Shown here: positions 51,767 through 62,400 of the stretch, one piece after another
How the letters are laid out: every line of letters starts with the position of its first letter
Position numbering within the stretch: the first letter of the stretch is position 1
Assembly: GCA_015350385.1 (NCBI GenBank)
Contig: WNKI01000004.1
Span: 1-64,000, forward strand
Source: Aculops lycopersici
Lineage: Eukaryota > Arthropoda > Arachnida > Trombidiformes > Eriophyidae
Length of the DNA stretch: 64,000 nt
Direction: 5' to 3'
Notes under the pieces: generated by a model
What the model was told of the DNA's origin: nothing
What the model saw: the letters and a program-made list of their open reading frames with translations, nothing else
Database searches by the model: none
Translations under genes and position numbers: made by a program

Positions 51767-52759
51767 ATGTCAGGCGAAAACCAGGAGAAGGCACCATTGA
51801 AGGTTTTAATCACCGGGTCGGCAGGTCAGATTGCCTACTCTCTCATCCCTATCGTGGCTCGCGGCGATGTCTTTGGCAAGGATCAGCCAATAATTTTAAA
51901 CCTATTGGATATTCCACCCATGAAGACGGTTCTCGATGGAGTTGTCATGGAAATTGAGGATTGTTCCTTCCCATTGTTGCGAGGAATTGGGGCCTACGTT
52001 GAGGAGGCTCCCGCTTTCAAGGACATTGATGCTGCCTTTTTGGTTGGCTCGATGCCACGTAAGGAGGGAATGGAGCGCAAGGATTTGTTGGCAGCTAATG
52101 TTAAGATCTTCAAGTCACAAGGTTTGGCCTTGGCAAATCATGCCAAGCCAACTGTCAAGGTTTTGGTGGTGGGAAATCCAGCGAACACTAATGCAATGAT
52201 TGCGGCCAAGTACGCGGCGCCCAAGATACCCGCAACCAGCTTCTCGGCCATGACTCGTCTCGATCAAAACCGTGCAGCTGCCCAGGTGGCCAAGAAGAAC
52301 AACATTGCAAACGCTAACGACGTTAAGAAGGTTATTATTTGGGGCAATCATTCGTCAACGCAATTTCCAGACGTTAGCAATGCCACATACAATGGCGAGA
52401 AGTTGCCGTTTGTCAGCCATGATCCAGAAATGATATCTCTCATTCAAAAGCGCGGTGCCGCCGTTATCGCCGCCCGCAAACTCTCGTCGGCCATGTCGGC
52501 CGCAAAGGCTGCTGCCGATCACATGCACGACTGGTACAATGGCTCTTATGACATCGTCTCAATGGCTGTCGTCTCGGAGGGTCAATATGGAATACCGAAG
52601 GATTTGTTCTTTAGTTTTCCAGTTCAAATTTGCCCCCACGCAAAGAAGTGGAAGGTGGACGAGTCGTTTGTACTGGACGATGTTGCGAAGGAGAAGATTG
52701 CAATCACTACCCAGGAGCTAGTCGAGGAACGCGATGAGGCCTTGAAGGCTTGCGAGTAA
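51767..52759 (+). CDS. MDH1: Cytosolic malate dehydrogenase
   Basis: A 330-residue NAD-dependent MDH of the cytosolic type, full length with no mitochondrial presequence. The dinucleotide fold starts VLITGSAGQIAYSLIP. The substrate loop Arg lies in PRKEGMERKDLL (~96-102). NAD-site VVGNPANTNA and the TRLDQNRA Asp/Arg stretch follow. The catalytic His is in IWGNHSSTQFPD (~187), with HDWYNGSYDIVSMAV and GQYGIPKDLFFSFPV near the end. It interconverts malate and oxaloacetate in the malate-aspartate shuttle. Strong codon usage and conservation suggest high expression. I looked for the stop-codon readthrough with peroxisomal signal known in vertebrate MDH1 and did not find an equivalent here. Confidence 0.97.
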   Translation: MSGENQEKAPLKVLITGSAGQIAYSLIPIVARGDVFGKDQPIILNLLDIPPMKTVLDGVVMEIEDCSFPLLRGIGAYVEEAPAFKDIDAAFLVGSMPRKEGMERKDLLAANVKIFKSQGLALANHAKPTVKVLVVGNPANTNAMIAAKYAAPKIPATSFSAMTRLDQNRAAAQVAKKNNIANANDVKKVIIWGNHSSTQFPDVSNATYNGEKLPFVSHDPEMISLIQKRGAAVIAARKLSSAMSAAKAAADHMHDWYNGSYDIVSMAVVSEGQYGIPKDLFFSFPVQICPHAKKWKVDESFVLDDVAKEKIAITTQELVEERDEALKACE

Positions 52760-54242
52760 GGAGTCGAAGAAAGAGGGTGCCTTTTAGAACCGAAACGCTC
52801 ACATACACAGGAATATGAATGCAATCTACTAGTGTTACAACAAGTGTCTTGACTGATTTTCGAACAACTCAAGAGAGTGATCGAGTACAGTACTTCTAAA
52901 TCAACTATAATCAGATATTATACACAATAAGAAGAATAATAATAACATAATTGCAACCAGAAGGGACATATACAGACGTATGGGTGCATGTCAAAGTTTC
53001 ATGACTCACCATCTACTTAGATGTATTCCTGCATTGAACGTCCATGTGTCTCGTTGAAAAGACACGCACAGTCCGAACTTTCATTTCTAGTGCTAACAGT
53101 GTAATTCTGTAACTCGGTGTGTTTGTGAGAGAACGTGACAATGATCTAACAGAGTCAATTACCACCTGTTTACATACTAGAGCAACAGTTCTCTTTTCGA
53201 CACTATTAGTTCGGTCCATACAAAACGCGAGCCTACCTGTATCAAACAGGCTGCAGCTCTTGTCAGTCTTGGACAACGCAACACACAATCAAGTGCGACG
53301 CACTCCAATACACGGACTTGAGGCGCGCAAAAATACACTCACTTCTACCCTCTACGCATTTTCACTGGGTCCGTTGCTCACTGTCACACAGACTGTGTGT
53401 CAGCTTTAGCTTGAATGGTTTTTTCCTCTGCCTCTCTGTCTCTTGTTTCTCCTATTGAGAGTATGTAGCTTACGGTACGACAACAAGCTTACACAATTAC
53501 ATCATTTTGCAGGCCAATAAACGCACTTGCAATCACTATCAGTCATCACCCCTCTGCGCCAAGGGATTTCGAGCTACTTTACTCATATAAGGGACTTTGA
53601 ACAGTGTTCGAGGCACAGGTATATTAGGTGTAGATTTATTAGCAAATTTTTTCTATTTAAATCAAACAAAATTAATTTAAAAAACCAAAGATACCAAAGC
53701 TGAATCCATGAATATTGCATACTCACTCATAGCTAGATATTAAGAACCGACAATCATATGTTATCGGCTTCCATCTTGATCATATAACCAGGAAATCCAA
53801 TTCATAATTGTTGGCTCCAATGAGAGTCATTAATCAGAAGGAAGAGTTCAGAATACCACAGCAATTGAGTTTTCGCCAGATGATAGATATCCCCGGAATA
53901 AATGCTACCAAAGAGAGGGAACATCATATTATTATAAATTGACCATTGAATTGTTGTTAATCTCAACCAGAATTATACACCATCAACTAATCCAGACAAA
54001 TGGTGCAACTGCCAATCCGACAAAAATCACATCTATCAACCGCAAAACTAGGCAAAGCAAATCCTTGCCAGAGGGTAATTAAAAATTTACCCTAAAACCC
54101 TTCAGCACAATCTTCCTAAGACAACAACGCATCATCATTACTGTTGTTGTTGTTGAAATTTTCTTATTGTTGCTGTCGTCGCTGGAGTCTCTTGTGAGGT
54201 GACATTGAGAAAATATTTCCTCACCCTACGCCTGTCGCGAGG
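52760..54242. other. 1.5-kb intergenic stretch; no gene seen
   Basis: Between the MDH1 stop and the GTPBP1/2 ATG on the same strand. It is mixed AT-rich sequence, with a tract of ATTTAAAT-like words near 53650-53685. No RNA gene, repeat family or coding exon recognised; short open frames on both strands have no domain content. Confidence 0.5.
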
Positions 54243-56186
54243 ATGAGCTTATTCTCAAGTAACGACGAGCACTTTTGCACCCCGTTTGCTCTTCACAACA
54301 AAACAAATACCCGACCGAGTCAGATAGAGAAGAATAGGTTGGAGCCGGAGAGCGAATACGGAAATGTTGAATATAAGCTTAGATTGACCGATCCCAGCCC
54401 GGATAGGATAGAGCGTTTAGTAACCCAGCTTAAATGGAGGATACGTGAAGGCCAAGGTGAGGCTATACTATTTCTGGGCGTCAAGGATGATGGCCTCTTT
54501 GTTGGCCTCACACCTGAGGAAATCAGATTATCAATACAAACTCTTGAGCGAATGTCTGCCAAGTTGGGCGCCAAGATGACAATTGTGAACGAGAGGATAG
54601 TCGAGAATGATGCGTCATTAGATGAACTGCAAGAACCAGTAGCTTGCACGTCAAAGACCGCAGCCACAAAGAGCAAAACGATACGGAACAAGGCAGCTTA
54701 TGAGAAACACTCACAGAAGATACTTACTTATGAGCCAAGCGCTTCCTCTGATAGTGAGAATACTATTGTCGTGAATGTAGGAAAGAAATCAAGTAACAGT
54801 GGTAGTGGCAGCTCTCTTGACAAGACCTCATCATACAACAAGAAGGTCCACCAACCCACCAGGAAAGTGTTACAGGTTTTGGTCAAGCGAAAAACTCACG
54901 ACATCTCCGATGAGTTGAGGGTTGCTGTTCTCGGCCCAACTGAAAGTGGTAAATCATCACTCCTAGGTGTACTGAGTCATGGAGAATATGATAATGGTCG
55001 GGGGAGCGCTAGGTTGAATCTATTTAGACACAGGCACGAAATTAGATCCGGTCACACGTCAAGCATTAGTCAGGAGATATTTGGCTTCACAACTCATGGT
55101 CAGCCGTTGACTTATAGCACTTGTTTAACCACCGAAGAAATAATCGAGTCCTCGTCGAGGATAGTCACCTTGATTGATCTCGCTGGCCATCAGAGGTATT
55201 TGGGTACAACTCTGTTCGGTCTAGGAAGTCACTCGCCAGATTTAGTCCTACTAGTTGTTAGTGCCATATCAACACTGACCAGTGTAACTACAGATCATAT
55301 TTCCCTTGCGTTGGGTATGGAGAAATCAATGGCTATTGTTATTAATAAGACCGATTTGGCCACCAAAGAAGATCAGGAATCTTGTTACGAGGAAATTGTT
55401 CGTGCTCTGAGACTATTACACCCTGAAATCAATCCATTCAAAGTTGCTGGTCTCGACGATGCCATATCGATTGGCTCAAGGTTCCGGGATTCCAAGTGTC
55501 TTCCAATATTCTTCGCCTCGTGTGTCACAGGCTCGGGTCTCAGCTCATTGTATGGGTTCTTCAATGGAGTGACCTCTAAGTTGGAGTTGGGCGACCTCAA
55601 TGAGGCTGTAAGTCAGTCGTCCGAGCTACAGGTGGACGAGACCTTCGAGGTTCCAGGTATAGGAACTGTTGTGAGTGGATTAATGATTGAAGGTATCATA
55701 AGGGAAGGAGATGAGATGCTATTAGGACCAGATGATAAGGGTAACTTTTCGAATGTGTCCATTGTATCACTCCAACGTCATAAAATACCGTGTAACTTTG
55801 CACGAGCTGGACAGAAGTGTACCATGGCCATAGCAACAGATGATGTGAGAGTGCGCAAAGGTATGGTGATGAAGGAGATGGACACAGATTGGAAGCAGCA
55901 CTTTTCCGTGTGTCATGTATTCGAAGCCATAATAAGGTTCATTAGTCATGACCAGCACAAATTGAGCACAGGCAATCAAGTATCAGTCTTTGTTGGTAAT
56001 GTAAAACAAACATGCAACATCGAGTCGGTCCACGAAGGACCCGATAACTCACTTCTGGTTAAACTCAAGTTGACGAAAAGGCCAGAGTACATCAGAGAAG
56101 GTAGCCGTATAATTATCCGTCACGCTCTAACTAAAGGCGTTGGTTTAGTTACTCGAGTTGTTCCAATAATCTGGAAAGATTCTTAA
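54243..56186 (+). CDS. GTPBP2: GTPBP1/GTPBP2-family translational GTPase (GTPBP2-like)
   Basis: A 647-residue EF-Tu-like GTPase. The N-terminal family block GNVEYKLRLTDPSPDRIERLVTQLKWRI with GEAILFLGVKDDGL is diagnostic. A Ser-rich insertion (~130-205) is followed by the G domain: G1 GPTESGKSS (~238), the switch-region block DNGRGSARLNLFRHRHEIRSGHTSSIS, G3 DLAGHQRYLGTT, G4 NKTD and a G5-like SCVTGSGL. Domains II/III contain FEVPGIGTVVSGLMIEG and FVGNVKQTCNIESV. GTPBP1/2 cooperate with Pelota in rescuing stalled ribosomes. EF-Tu's GHVDSGKS is here GPTESGKS, still P-loop competent. I favour GTPBP2 over GTPBP1 only weakly. AATAAA at 56390. The next gene on the same strand starts 341 bases after the stop. 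Confidence 0.9.
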   Translation: MSLFSSNDEHFCTPFALHNKTNTRPSQIEKNRLEPESEYGNVEYKLRLTDPSPDRIERLVTQLKWRIREGQGEAILFLGVKDDGLFVGLTPEEIRLSIQTLERMSAKLGAKMTIVNERIVENDASLDELQEPVACTSKTAATKSKTIRNKAAYEKHSQKILTYEPSASSDSENTIVVNVGKKSSNSGSGSSLDKTSSYNKKVHQPTRKVLQVLVKRKTHDISDELRVAVLGPTESGKSSLLGVLSHGEYDNGRGSARLNLFRHRHEIRSGHTSSISQEIFGFTTHGQPLTYSTCLTTEEIIESSSRIVTLIDLAGHQRYLGTTLFGLGSHSPDLVLLVVSAISTLTSVTTDHISLALGMEKSMAIVINKTDLATKEDQESCYEEIVRALRLLHPEINPFKVAGLDDAISIGSRFRDSKCLPIFFASCVTGSGLSSLYGFFNGVTSKLELGDLNEAVSQSSELQVDETFEVPGIGTVVSGLMIEGIIREGDEMLLGPDDKGNFSNVSIVSLQRHKIPCNFARAGQKCTMAIATDDVRVRKGMVMKEMDTDWKQHFSVCHVFEAIIRFISHDQHKLSTGNQVSVFVGNVKQTCNIESVHEGPDNSLLVKLKLTKRPEYIREGSRIIIRHALTKGVGLVTRVVPIIWKDS

Positions 56187-56389
56187 TCAGATGGCCTCTT
56201 CATTGAGAAGCCAGTGGAGCACTTGCACACCTTAGTTGCACCAATTCAAAAATGCGCGCGCTGCTCACTACGACTGCGCAATGCACTCATCCGGAGTCAC
56301 GATACGGCCATAGACCGCATGTGCGTTCTTCACGACAACGTGAATTCGCATTGCCAGCTTTCAATTCTATATTTGTACTCAAATATTTC

Positions 56390-56395
56390 AATAAA
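56390..56395 (+). terminator. GTPBP1/2 poly(A) signal
   Basis: AATAAA about 200 bases after the stop and 132 bases before the RpL22 ATG. Confidence 0.55.
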
Positions 56396-56527
56396 CTCAT
56401 CTTATTATCCTATTATAACTTGGATAGAAGGGCTCGTTATTTGGAGTTCTATATTCAACCACAATTAATCGTTGTAACCGCGATCATCCTTATTATTTAA
56501 ACCCCACAAACTCTTGTACATCCGAAA

Positions 56528-56953
56528 ATGGCCAAGGTAGCTACCATCAAGAAGGGCAGCAACAAGAAGCTGCCACAGCAGAAACAAGCCGGCCAGAAGA
56601 AGAAGAAGGTCCAAATCAAGTACCAAATCGATTGTAGTAGGCCCGTCGAGGACGGTATTATGCAAGCCGATGATTTTGAGACATATTTGAAGTCGCGCAT
56701 AAAGGTAAATGGTAGAACCAGCAATACTGGTGTACCAAGACATCTCAAATTTGAACGTCAAAAGTACAAGTTGATCGTCACAAGCGAGATCCCATTAGCT
56801 AAGCGTTACCTTAAGTACCTGACAAAGAAGTACCTCAAGAAGAACAACTTGAGGGATTGGTTGCGTGTGGTTTCATCTTCAAAAGATACCTATGAGTTAA
56901 GGTACTACCAGATCAACAATGAAGATGAAGACGAAGAGGAGGACGCAGAGTAA
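56528..56953 (+). CDS. RpL22: Ribosomal protein eL22
   Basis: A 141-residue large-subunit protein. A Lys-rich N-terminal extension precedes the conserved core IDCSRPVEDGIMQADDFETYLK, then RIKVNGR, VTSEIPLAKRYLKYLTKKYLKKNNLRDWLRVV, and YELRYYQINNEDEDEEEDAE with the typical acidic tail. Intronless, which is unusual for animal ribosomal protein genes. AATAAA follows 15 bases after the stop. The N-terminal extension is modest compared with the long H1-like extension of Drosophila RpL22. Confidence 0.97.
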   Translation: MAKVATIKKGSNKKLPQQKQAGQKKKKVQIKYQIDCSRPVEDGIMQADDFETYLKSRIKVNGRTSNTGVPRHLKFERQKYKLIVTSEIPLAKRYLKYLTKKYLKKNNLRDWLRVVSSSKDTYELRYYQINNEDEDEEEDAE

Positions 56954-56968
56954 GCTAATATCAAATTA

Positions 56969-56974
56969 AATAAA
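56969..56974 (+). terminator. RpL22 poly(A) signal
   Basis: AATAAA 15 bases after the TAA stop, giving a very short 3' UTR typical of this window. Confidence 0.7.
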
Positions 56975-57114
56975 GAGGGTTTATACATGGTGAGGAGCCG
57001 TGAATGCATTCTCTTCTACAACTAAAATTTGGTAATTAGATGGTCATCAAGCACTAGATTATTATCCCGCGAGAAACTATAGATACTGCAATGACAACAA
57101 AAATTCTAGTTTTT

Positions 57115-57120
57115 TTTATT
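57115..57120 (-). terminator. GPCR poly(A) signal next to the stop
   Basis: TTTATT on plus (AATAAA on minus), only four bases after the TGA at 57127-57125. The convergent RpL22 ends 171 bases away. Confidence 0.7.
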
Positions 57121-57124
57121 GAGA

Positions 57125-59376
57125 TCATTTGTTCTGTGATTGTCGGAGTGTACTCCTTTTATCATCGCTAATAACATACTTGCTGCTATTTATGATGCGA
57201 TGCTCGGTGGTGAAATGTCGTCTAGTTGCCGGTCCCCTGCACAACAATATTGACATGAAGGCCTTCCTAAATTTTGTAGATATCAGGTTATATGCTATGG
57301 GGTTGATCGCCGAGTGTAAATATATCAGTATTCGGCTGAAATATGTTAAATTGTAATAGGCTTCCATACCGAGTGAATGCACTTGATCATCGCTGCTCAA
57401 TATGAGCCAAATCGTGAAAACTCTGTAAGGGAAAAATAGTAGGAAGAAGCAGGCGACCACAAAGGCCAACATCACCACTACCTGCCTCCTAGAGTGCATC
57501 TGTTGTTTTTTGGACAAATCCTGAACAGCCATCATTTCACTACAGACTGAGGGTTGACTTTCACTCCTTCCTTTGTGTCCCCTCTTGAATCGCATGAAGT
57601 TATAATGGTGATTACAGCTCAAGCTTTGATGGTTGTGCTCGCTTTGATGATATGAGTTAACAAAGTGGTGATTCGAACTTATGGTGGACGTTGCTGTGAA
57701 CGAGTTTCTAGTCATCGAGTTCCTACTTCTATCTAGACCATTCCCATTTGGCAACTTGTCAAGAGTTTCTTGGTCTCCATCCTTGCTGCTAACAATGGAT
57801 AACGATGTATTCTGTCTACATAGTGAAGATCTACCTCCTTGCTGGCGAAATAACGAGTCGGGCGAAGAAGACTTGGACATGTCTGGCGATGGTGAAGAGT
57901 TACTTGGTAGATCCGAATCAAAGTGCGCAATCTTCTTCCGCTCTGCACCTTGTTGCGAGCTCATGTCCCTCGATTGACTTCCGTGTAGAATGGACTTAGG
58001 CGACGGTTGCTTGTTTGAGCAATTGTAATGATTCAATGAAGAACAGGTGGTTGAGCTTGTTTGCACGGACGCCGTTGATGAGCTGACGCTAAATCTCTTA
58101 ATCCACTTGAACTTGTATGGGTCAGAGGAGCTTGAGGCGGCCAGATTCTTTTTACTGTGCAACTTTCGCTTCCGCCTGAAGCCCACAGGAGATGCTCGGG
58201 ATCCATCGCAGTCGTCGCTAGTGTGGGCGTTGGTGGAGTTGTTTCTTGACAAGAACGGAGCTTGACTTCCGCTTTGTTGGTCTTCAGTTACCATAAACGA
58301 ATCGCGGTTGGAATCACTGGTTGGTGTATCGGTGCGCATCGGTGATTCCATTCTGCCCATTTGCTTAGCGACCATTGATCCTTTAGCTGCTTCATTTGAC
58401 TCGTTCCTCATATTATTCCTTTCCTCAACTGAATCGATCACTGTATTTGTCTTTGCCACAAGGTGGTGGTCCAAACTGATGGCTTTATTGGCTAGCCATT
58501 GGCTGCGCCGGTGCTCACTATCTAGGTTGTCGCTGACGTCTTCTGGTTGTAGTTGTGGTTTTCGTTGTTGGTTGTGGTTGGTATCGCTAGCATTTTGTTG
58601 TTGCTGTTGTTGTTGATTATTATGACAATGACTGTGGTGATGCGTAAATGGGTGGTAATGATGGTGGTGTAGCGGGGAAAAGAAACCGGAAATTATCCTA
58701 AGGGAGGCCGCCTTTTGCCTGCCTCCAAATGCTCGCTTTCCGATATCCTCCTGGTCAGAGGATGTGGATTTGTGTTCGCGCAATAGTAATTGCTGCCTTT
58801 GATGGGTGCAATCATTGCAACCACCTGTTGAAGTAGGTGAAACTGGTGCGCCATTCAAGGTGGTTAAAGTCTTGCTTTGTTTGCTCGAGCTACAGGTACA
58901 GTTACAATTATAGTTGCAAGTCATTGTTGCATTCGAAGTTCTTGGTGCGATTACCGATCCCGAAGCCGTCACCGATGAGGCAGTTGAGCTCATGGCCAGA
59001 TTCTCACGAATTAATCGCTTACTAATAAGCCAGTAGACAAGCATCAATACTAATAGGGGCAGACAGAAGAAGGCAAACATGGAGACAAAAACGTACATCT
59101 TGGCCCAATAGCTATCGGTTTGGAGGATGCAATTGTATACAAGTGAGCCATCAATGTAGGTGGTCTGCAAGGATTCGGCCATAATCAGAATAGGCGAAGT
59201 CAGTACCGATGCTAGTAGCCATATGATGCAGATTATAATGGTTGCGCGCAACCTGGTGCACTTGTAACCAGCTTTGAGGGGCTTGCAGATGGCATAATAC
59301 CGTTCAAAGCTTATGGCCAGGATGGTGAATATTGACCCATTTGCGGCGAGCATTTCGACATAATTGCTAAGTTTAC
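57125..59376 (-). CDS. Class A neuropeptide-type GPCR, 3' exon only (TM3 to C-terminus), very long ICL3
   Basis: The exon starts after acceptor ATACAG at 59377-59378 with GT that would complete a TGT Cys codon, giving Cys-KLSNYVEMLAANGSIFTI. That cysteine fits the conserved 3.25 residue of TM3. Then come FERYYAIC (E/DRY box), TM4 with TSPILI, the ECL2 Cys in YNCIL, TM5 (MYVFVSMFAFFCLPLLVLML), an intracellular loop 3 of about 500 Ser/His/Gln-rich residues, TM6 (VVVMLAFVVACFFLLFFPYR; Phe replaces the usual toggle Trp), TM7 with NPIAYNLIS, and a short tail. The style (YYAICKPLKAGY) is that of the GHSR/TRHR/CNMamide/trissin receptor group; I cannot choose among these. TM1-2 must be in an upstream exon at higher coordinates, not found in the window. 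The apparent ATG start at 59353 is internal to TM3. AATAAA lies four bases after the stop. Confidence 0.88.
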
Positions 59377-59377
59377 C

Positions 59378-59381
<4 letters not shown>

Positions 59382-59414
<33 letters not shown>
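59382..59414. repeat. (TG)n dinucleotide repeat at the splice acceptor
   Basis: About 33 bases of TG on plus ((CA)n on the minus strand) immediately upstream of the GPCR exon acceptor. It replaces the usual polypyrimidine tract with an alternating CA tract. Confidence 0.95.
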
Positions 59415-59415
<1 letters not shown>

Positions 59416-62400
59416 GCGGTGGTAGTATTGGTTGTGGTTATTATTATTTTTGTTGTTATACCATCGTTCCAGTTGAATTGATCCAAATTGATTCGTGCAT
59501 GTGATCAAGTGGCAGTCGGTTGTCGGTGGTCAGGGTGCGCAAAGTGAGGGGCGGGCCAGCGGAGAGCCGTCCAAGTTAAAGTGGATTTGATTTGATGTTC
59601 ATGGCATATGATTTGGCCGTATCGTATACAGTTTATATGCGAGAGAGTTCAACCATTGAGATTAAGGAATCAAAGTGAGAATTGCAATTGGGGACGAGGG
59701 GGGAGAAGTTGATTTCGAGTTAGTGCGACAGTTTTGGCTTTGTGAGTTACAGATCTTTGTAAACGGGTAATCGTCCACTTGAACTCTCTTTCTCTCATGG
59801 TCTAACGGATTCGACTCGCTTAGTAGAGGACCGAATGTTATAGCTGGCCGTTGATCGAGAAGCCGTCTAGTTTTATGTGAGAATCTCTGTTTATTTGTTT
59901 GTCTGCCTGCTGGAGTCCACGAGCTCGGAATCTTTGAACCATCGTTAAGCTATCGATTTCAACTATAGCTGCCACTGCAACTTCAGCTTCCGCTTTAGCT
60001 CTAATACTTTCGTTGGTCGCCCAATTTGAGTGACAATAAAAGTTGGGGATAAATTTTCAAGTTCAACTTGAAATCACCCGATAAACTTGGAGCTAGTGTT
60101 GGATTTCTATGGGTTTCCTTTGGTCTAGGTGTTGCCAGTTGTTGGACGGCTAGTGATGCGCAACGTTGGCGCCAATCGCACGGAATTACAAGATTAAATG
60201 ACAATAATACCCCTGAAATGATATAAATGGGAGCTCTGGGTTGGATCGCTAGGACTCGAGACGAGAGTTCAAATGTATTTTCATCGAGTTTGCCTTCAAT
60301 GACCGTAGTGATGGTAGAGGTGTATACAAAAAACTGGTAGCAAGAGGAAAAGGAAACGAAGCAAGTGGCGGAGGAGGAGGAAGAGGATAAGCAAGCCTCG
60401 GGGCTCTCTAAATGTTTGTAAGCCGGCCAAGTTTGAGCAAAGTAAACGCTTTTTTATAACTCATTTCCCTCTCCGACTTCCAAACTCAATGACTCTTTTA
60501 GAGAAGGCAAGTCAATGGAATTTAAGCTGGAAAAAGGGGGGCCAAAGTTTCTTGTACAACTCTTTTCTCATTTCCAGAGGCATGCTGAATACAACTCGCT
60601 CGCTGAATTCACATTGAAGCGGTAGCCACAGCTTGTTGTTGGCCGCGGAAGACTTATGAGCTTGCTGAGCCATGCAAGCGACCGGAAATGGGTGGATCTA
60701 GAGCTTGACCTCTAGTCGAGGTACTACACAGAGACAGACCGTCAGATAGATAGACGCACAGGCAGGCAGATTGGAAACGGAAACGATTCCCGCAGCCACG
60801 TCGACCCGACCACCACCAGACGACTGCCACCGACTGACTACCGAAGGGCTCGACAACTTGCAAACAACTCAGACAACTCGACAAGAAACAATTCAGAGTT
60901 CAACGACTCGTGCCTGTTCATTAGGTTCCCCCCTTCTCTCGCTCGCCTCAAACTTTTTTGGTTCACTCACTTGTTCCGAGATTCTTCAAAAAGATCTTAC
61001 CGTTTTGAATGGTCTCAGCTAAGCAAACTCTCAAGTAGCTTTGCTATGTAACTCCTCTCTCGCTTGCTAAGATGACTGCAACGATTGGCTAGATGCCTCA
61101 AGTCTCGCGAGCGTTCTTTGTGAGCGTGGGGGCGCACCCTTGCCGCTAGGCAACCAAGACTATCACCGGGACTCTGAGTTCAGCGAGACAACAAAAGCGC
61201 AACAAAGAGTTCAACTAGCTCGATGCTGACTGACAAGCCACTTACTCGCACGATTCCTGCTCACAGATACACTAACTCGACAATGATAGCGACGGCGAAA
61301 GCGATGCCAAGGACGACAAGACCCAGTGGTTATTAATGAAGCGAAAAAGTGAATGTTAGCCCAGGTGGCAGTTGCAACGGTGACTAATGTTACCAGTAAA
61401 CCAGGTGACTTTTTCTCCTCCAACTGGAATCGGAAACAAGTCGACGCAAGGCGCAAGCCAGACACAATTGACTCTTTGTCGTCATCCTTGTCGTCAATGC
61501 CAGTGGTTGCTCCGCGTCGACTACTCAAGTCCCCCTCAGCTCTGTTCGGTCCAGTTTGGTTTGGTTTAGTTTAGTTGCCAAGCGGATGAATGCTAACGAC
61601 CTATGTATAGTATCATAGTCGCAACACGAGCATCCACGATAAAACCTCACAGGTGGTTGGTCGGTTGATTGTGGCGCAAGCTCGTGCACGTCACGTCTGC
61701 TCCCTCTCTCCCACTCTCTCGCTTTCTATCCGACATGCTCGACATAGAGCCAACCAACTAACCACTTGCTGGTTGGTCAGCGCAACGTGGCGGTCGAGTT
61801 TGTCTGCAGATTACATTAGACTGGCATTACGTCATCGGTTTGCGCCCACAAGTAGTATTCAGTCGGGAAGAGGATCTCTGGTATCCTGGTTACATTTGCC
61901 GTTTGCGGGCGTTATAGTTGCAGAAGTCGTCGACGTTGTTGTAGTTGTTGCTATTGTGCTGTCGTCGCTGCCAAAACGGAAACCAAATGTTCCGCTCATA
62001 ACTAGGCGCCGATTGTTGTTGGTTTGTACGAGTGCGTTTGCCAGCTAGAGGCTCCTTGCTTTAGATCGTGATCCTCAACTTTAGTTTGTAGTTGATTGTA
62101 CAAACTAAACTCCCGTGAGCCCGCGGGCATCGGAGGGCTTGTAAAACTCAAACGAAACTACAAAAAGCTCTCTCTCCCTCTCTCTCTCTCTGTCTAAGTC
62201 GAAGTCTTTGAGCTGCTTGAAAGATCGCGCGCCTTGCCTGTCGTCCATTCAGGTTAATGAACTCGAGGCATCGCCTCTAAGAGCGAGAGGCAAGAGTTTG
62301 CAACAAATTTACCGCTCACTATGGTGTAACAGTTAAATGTATGGAGCTTATAGCGCAACACAAAACAAAACACGAGCCAAAGAGCACGAGGCATTTCCGG

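Noticed and set aside
52760..52870. MDH1 stop-codon readthrough to a peroxisomal targeting signal
   Set aside because: The frame beyond the stop does not end in an SKL-like tripeptide.
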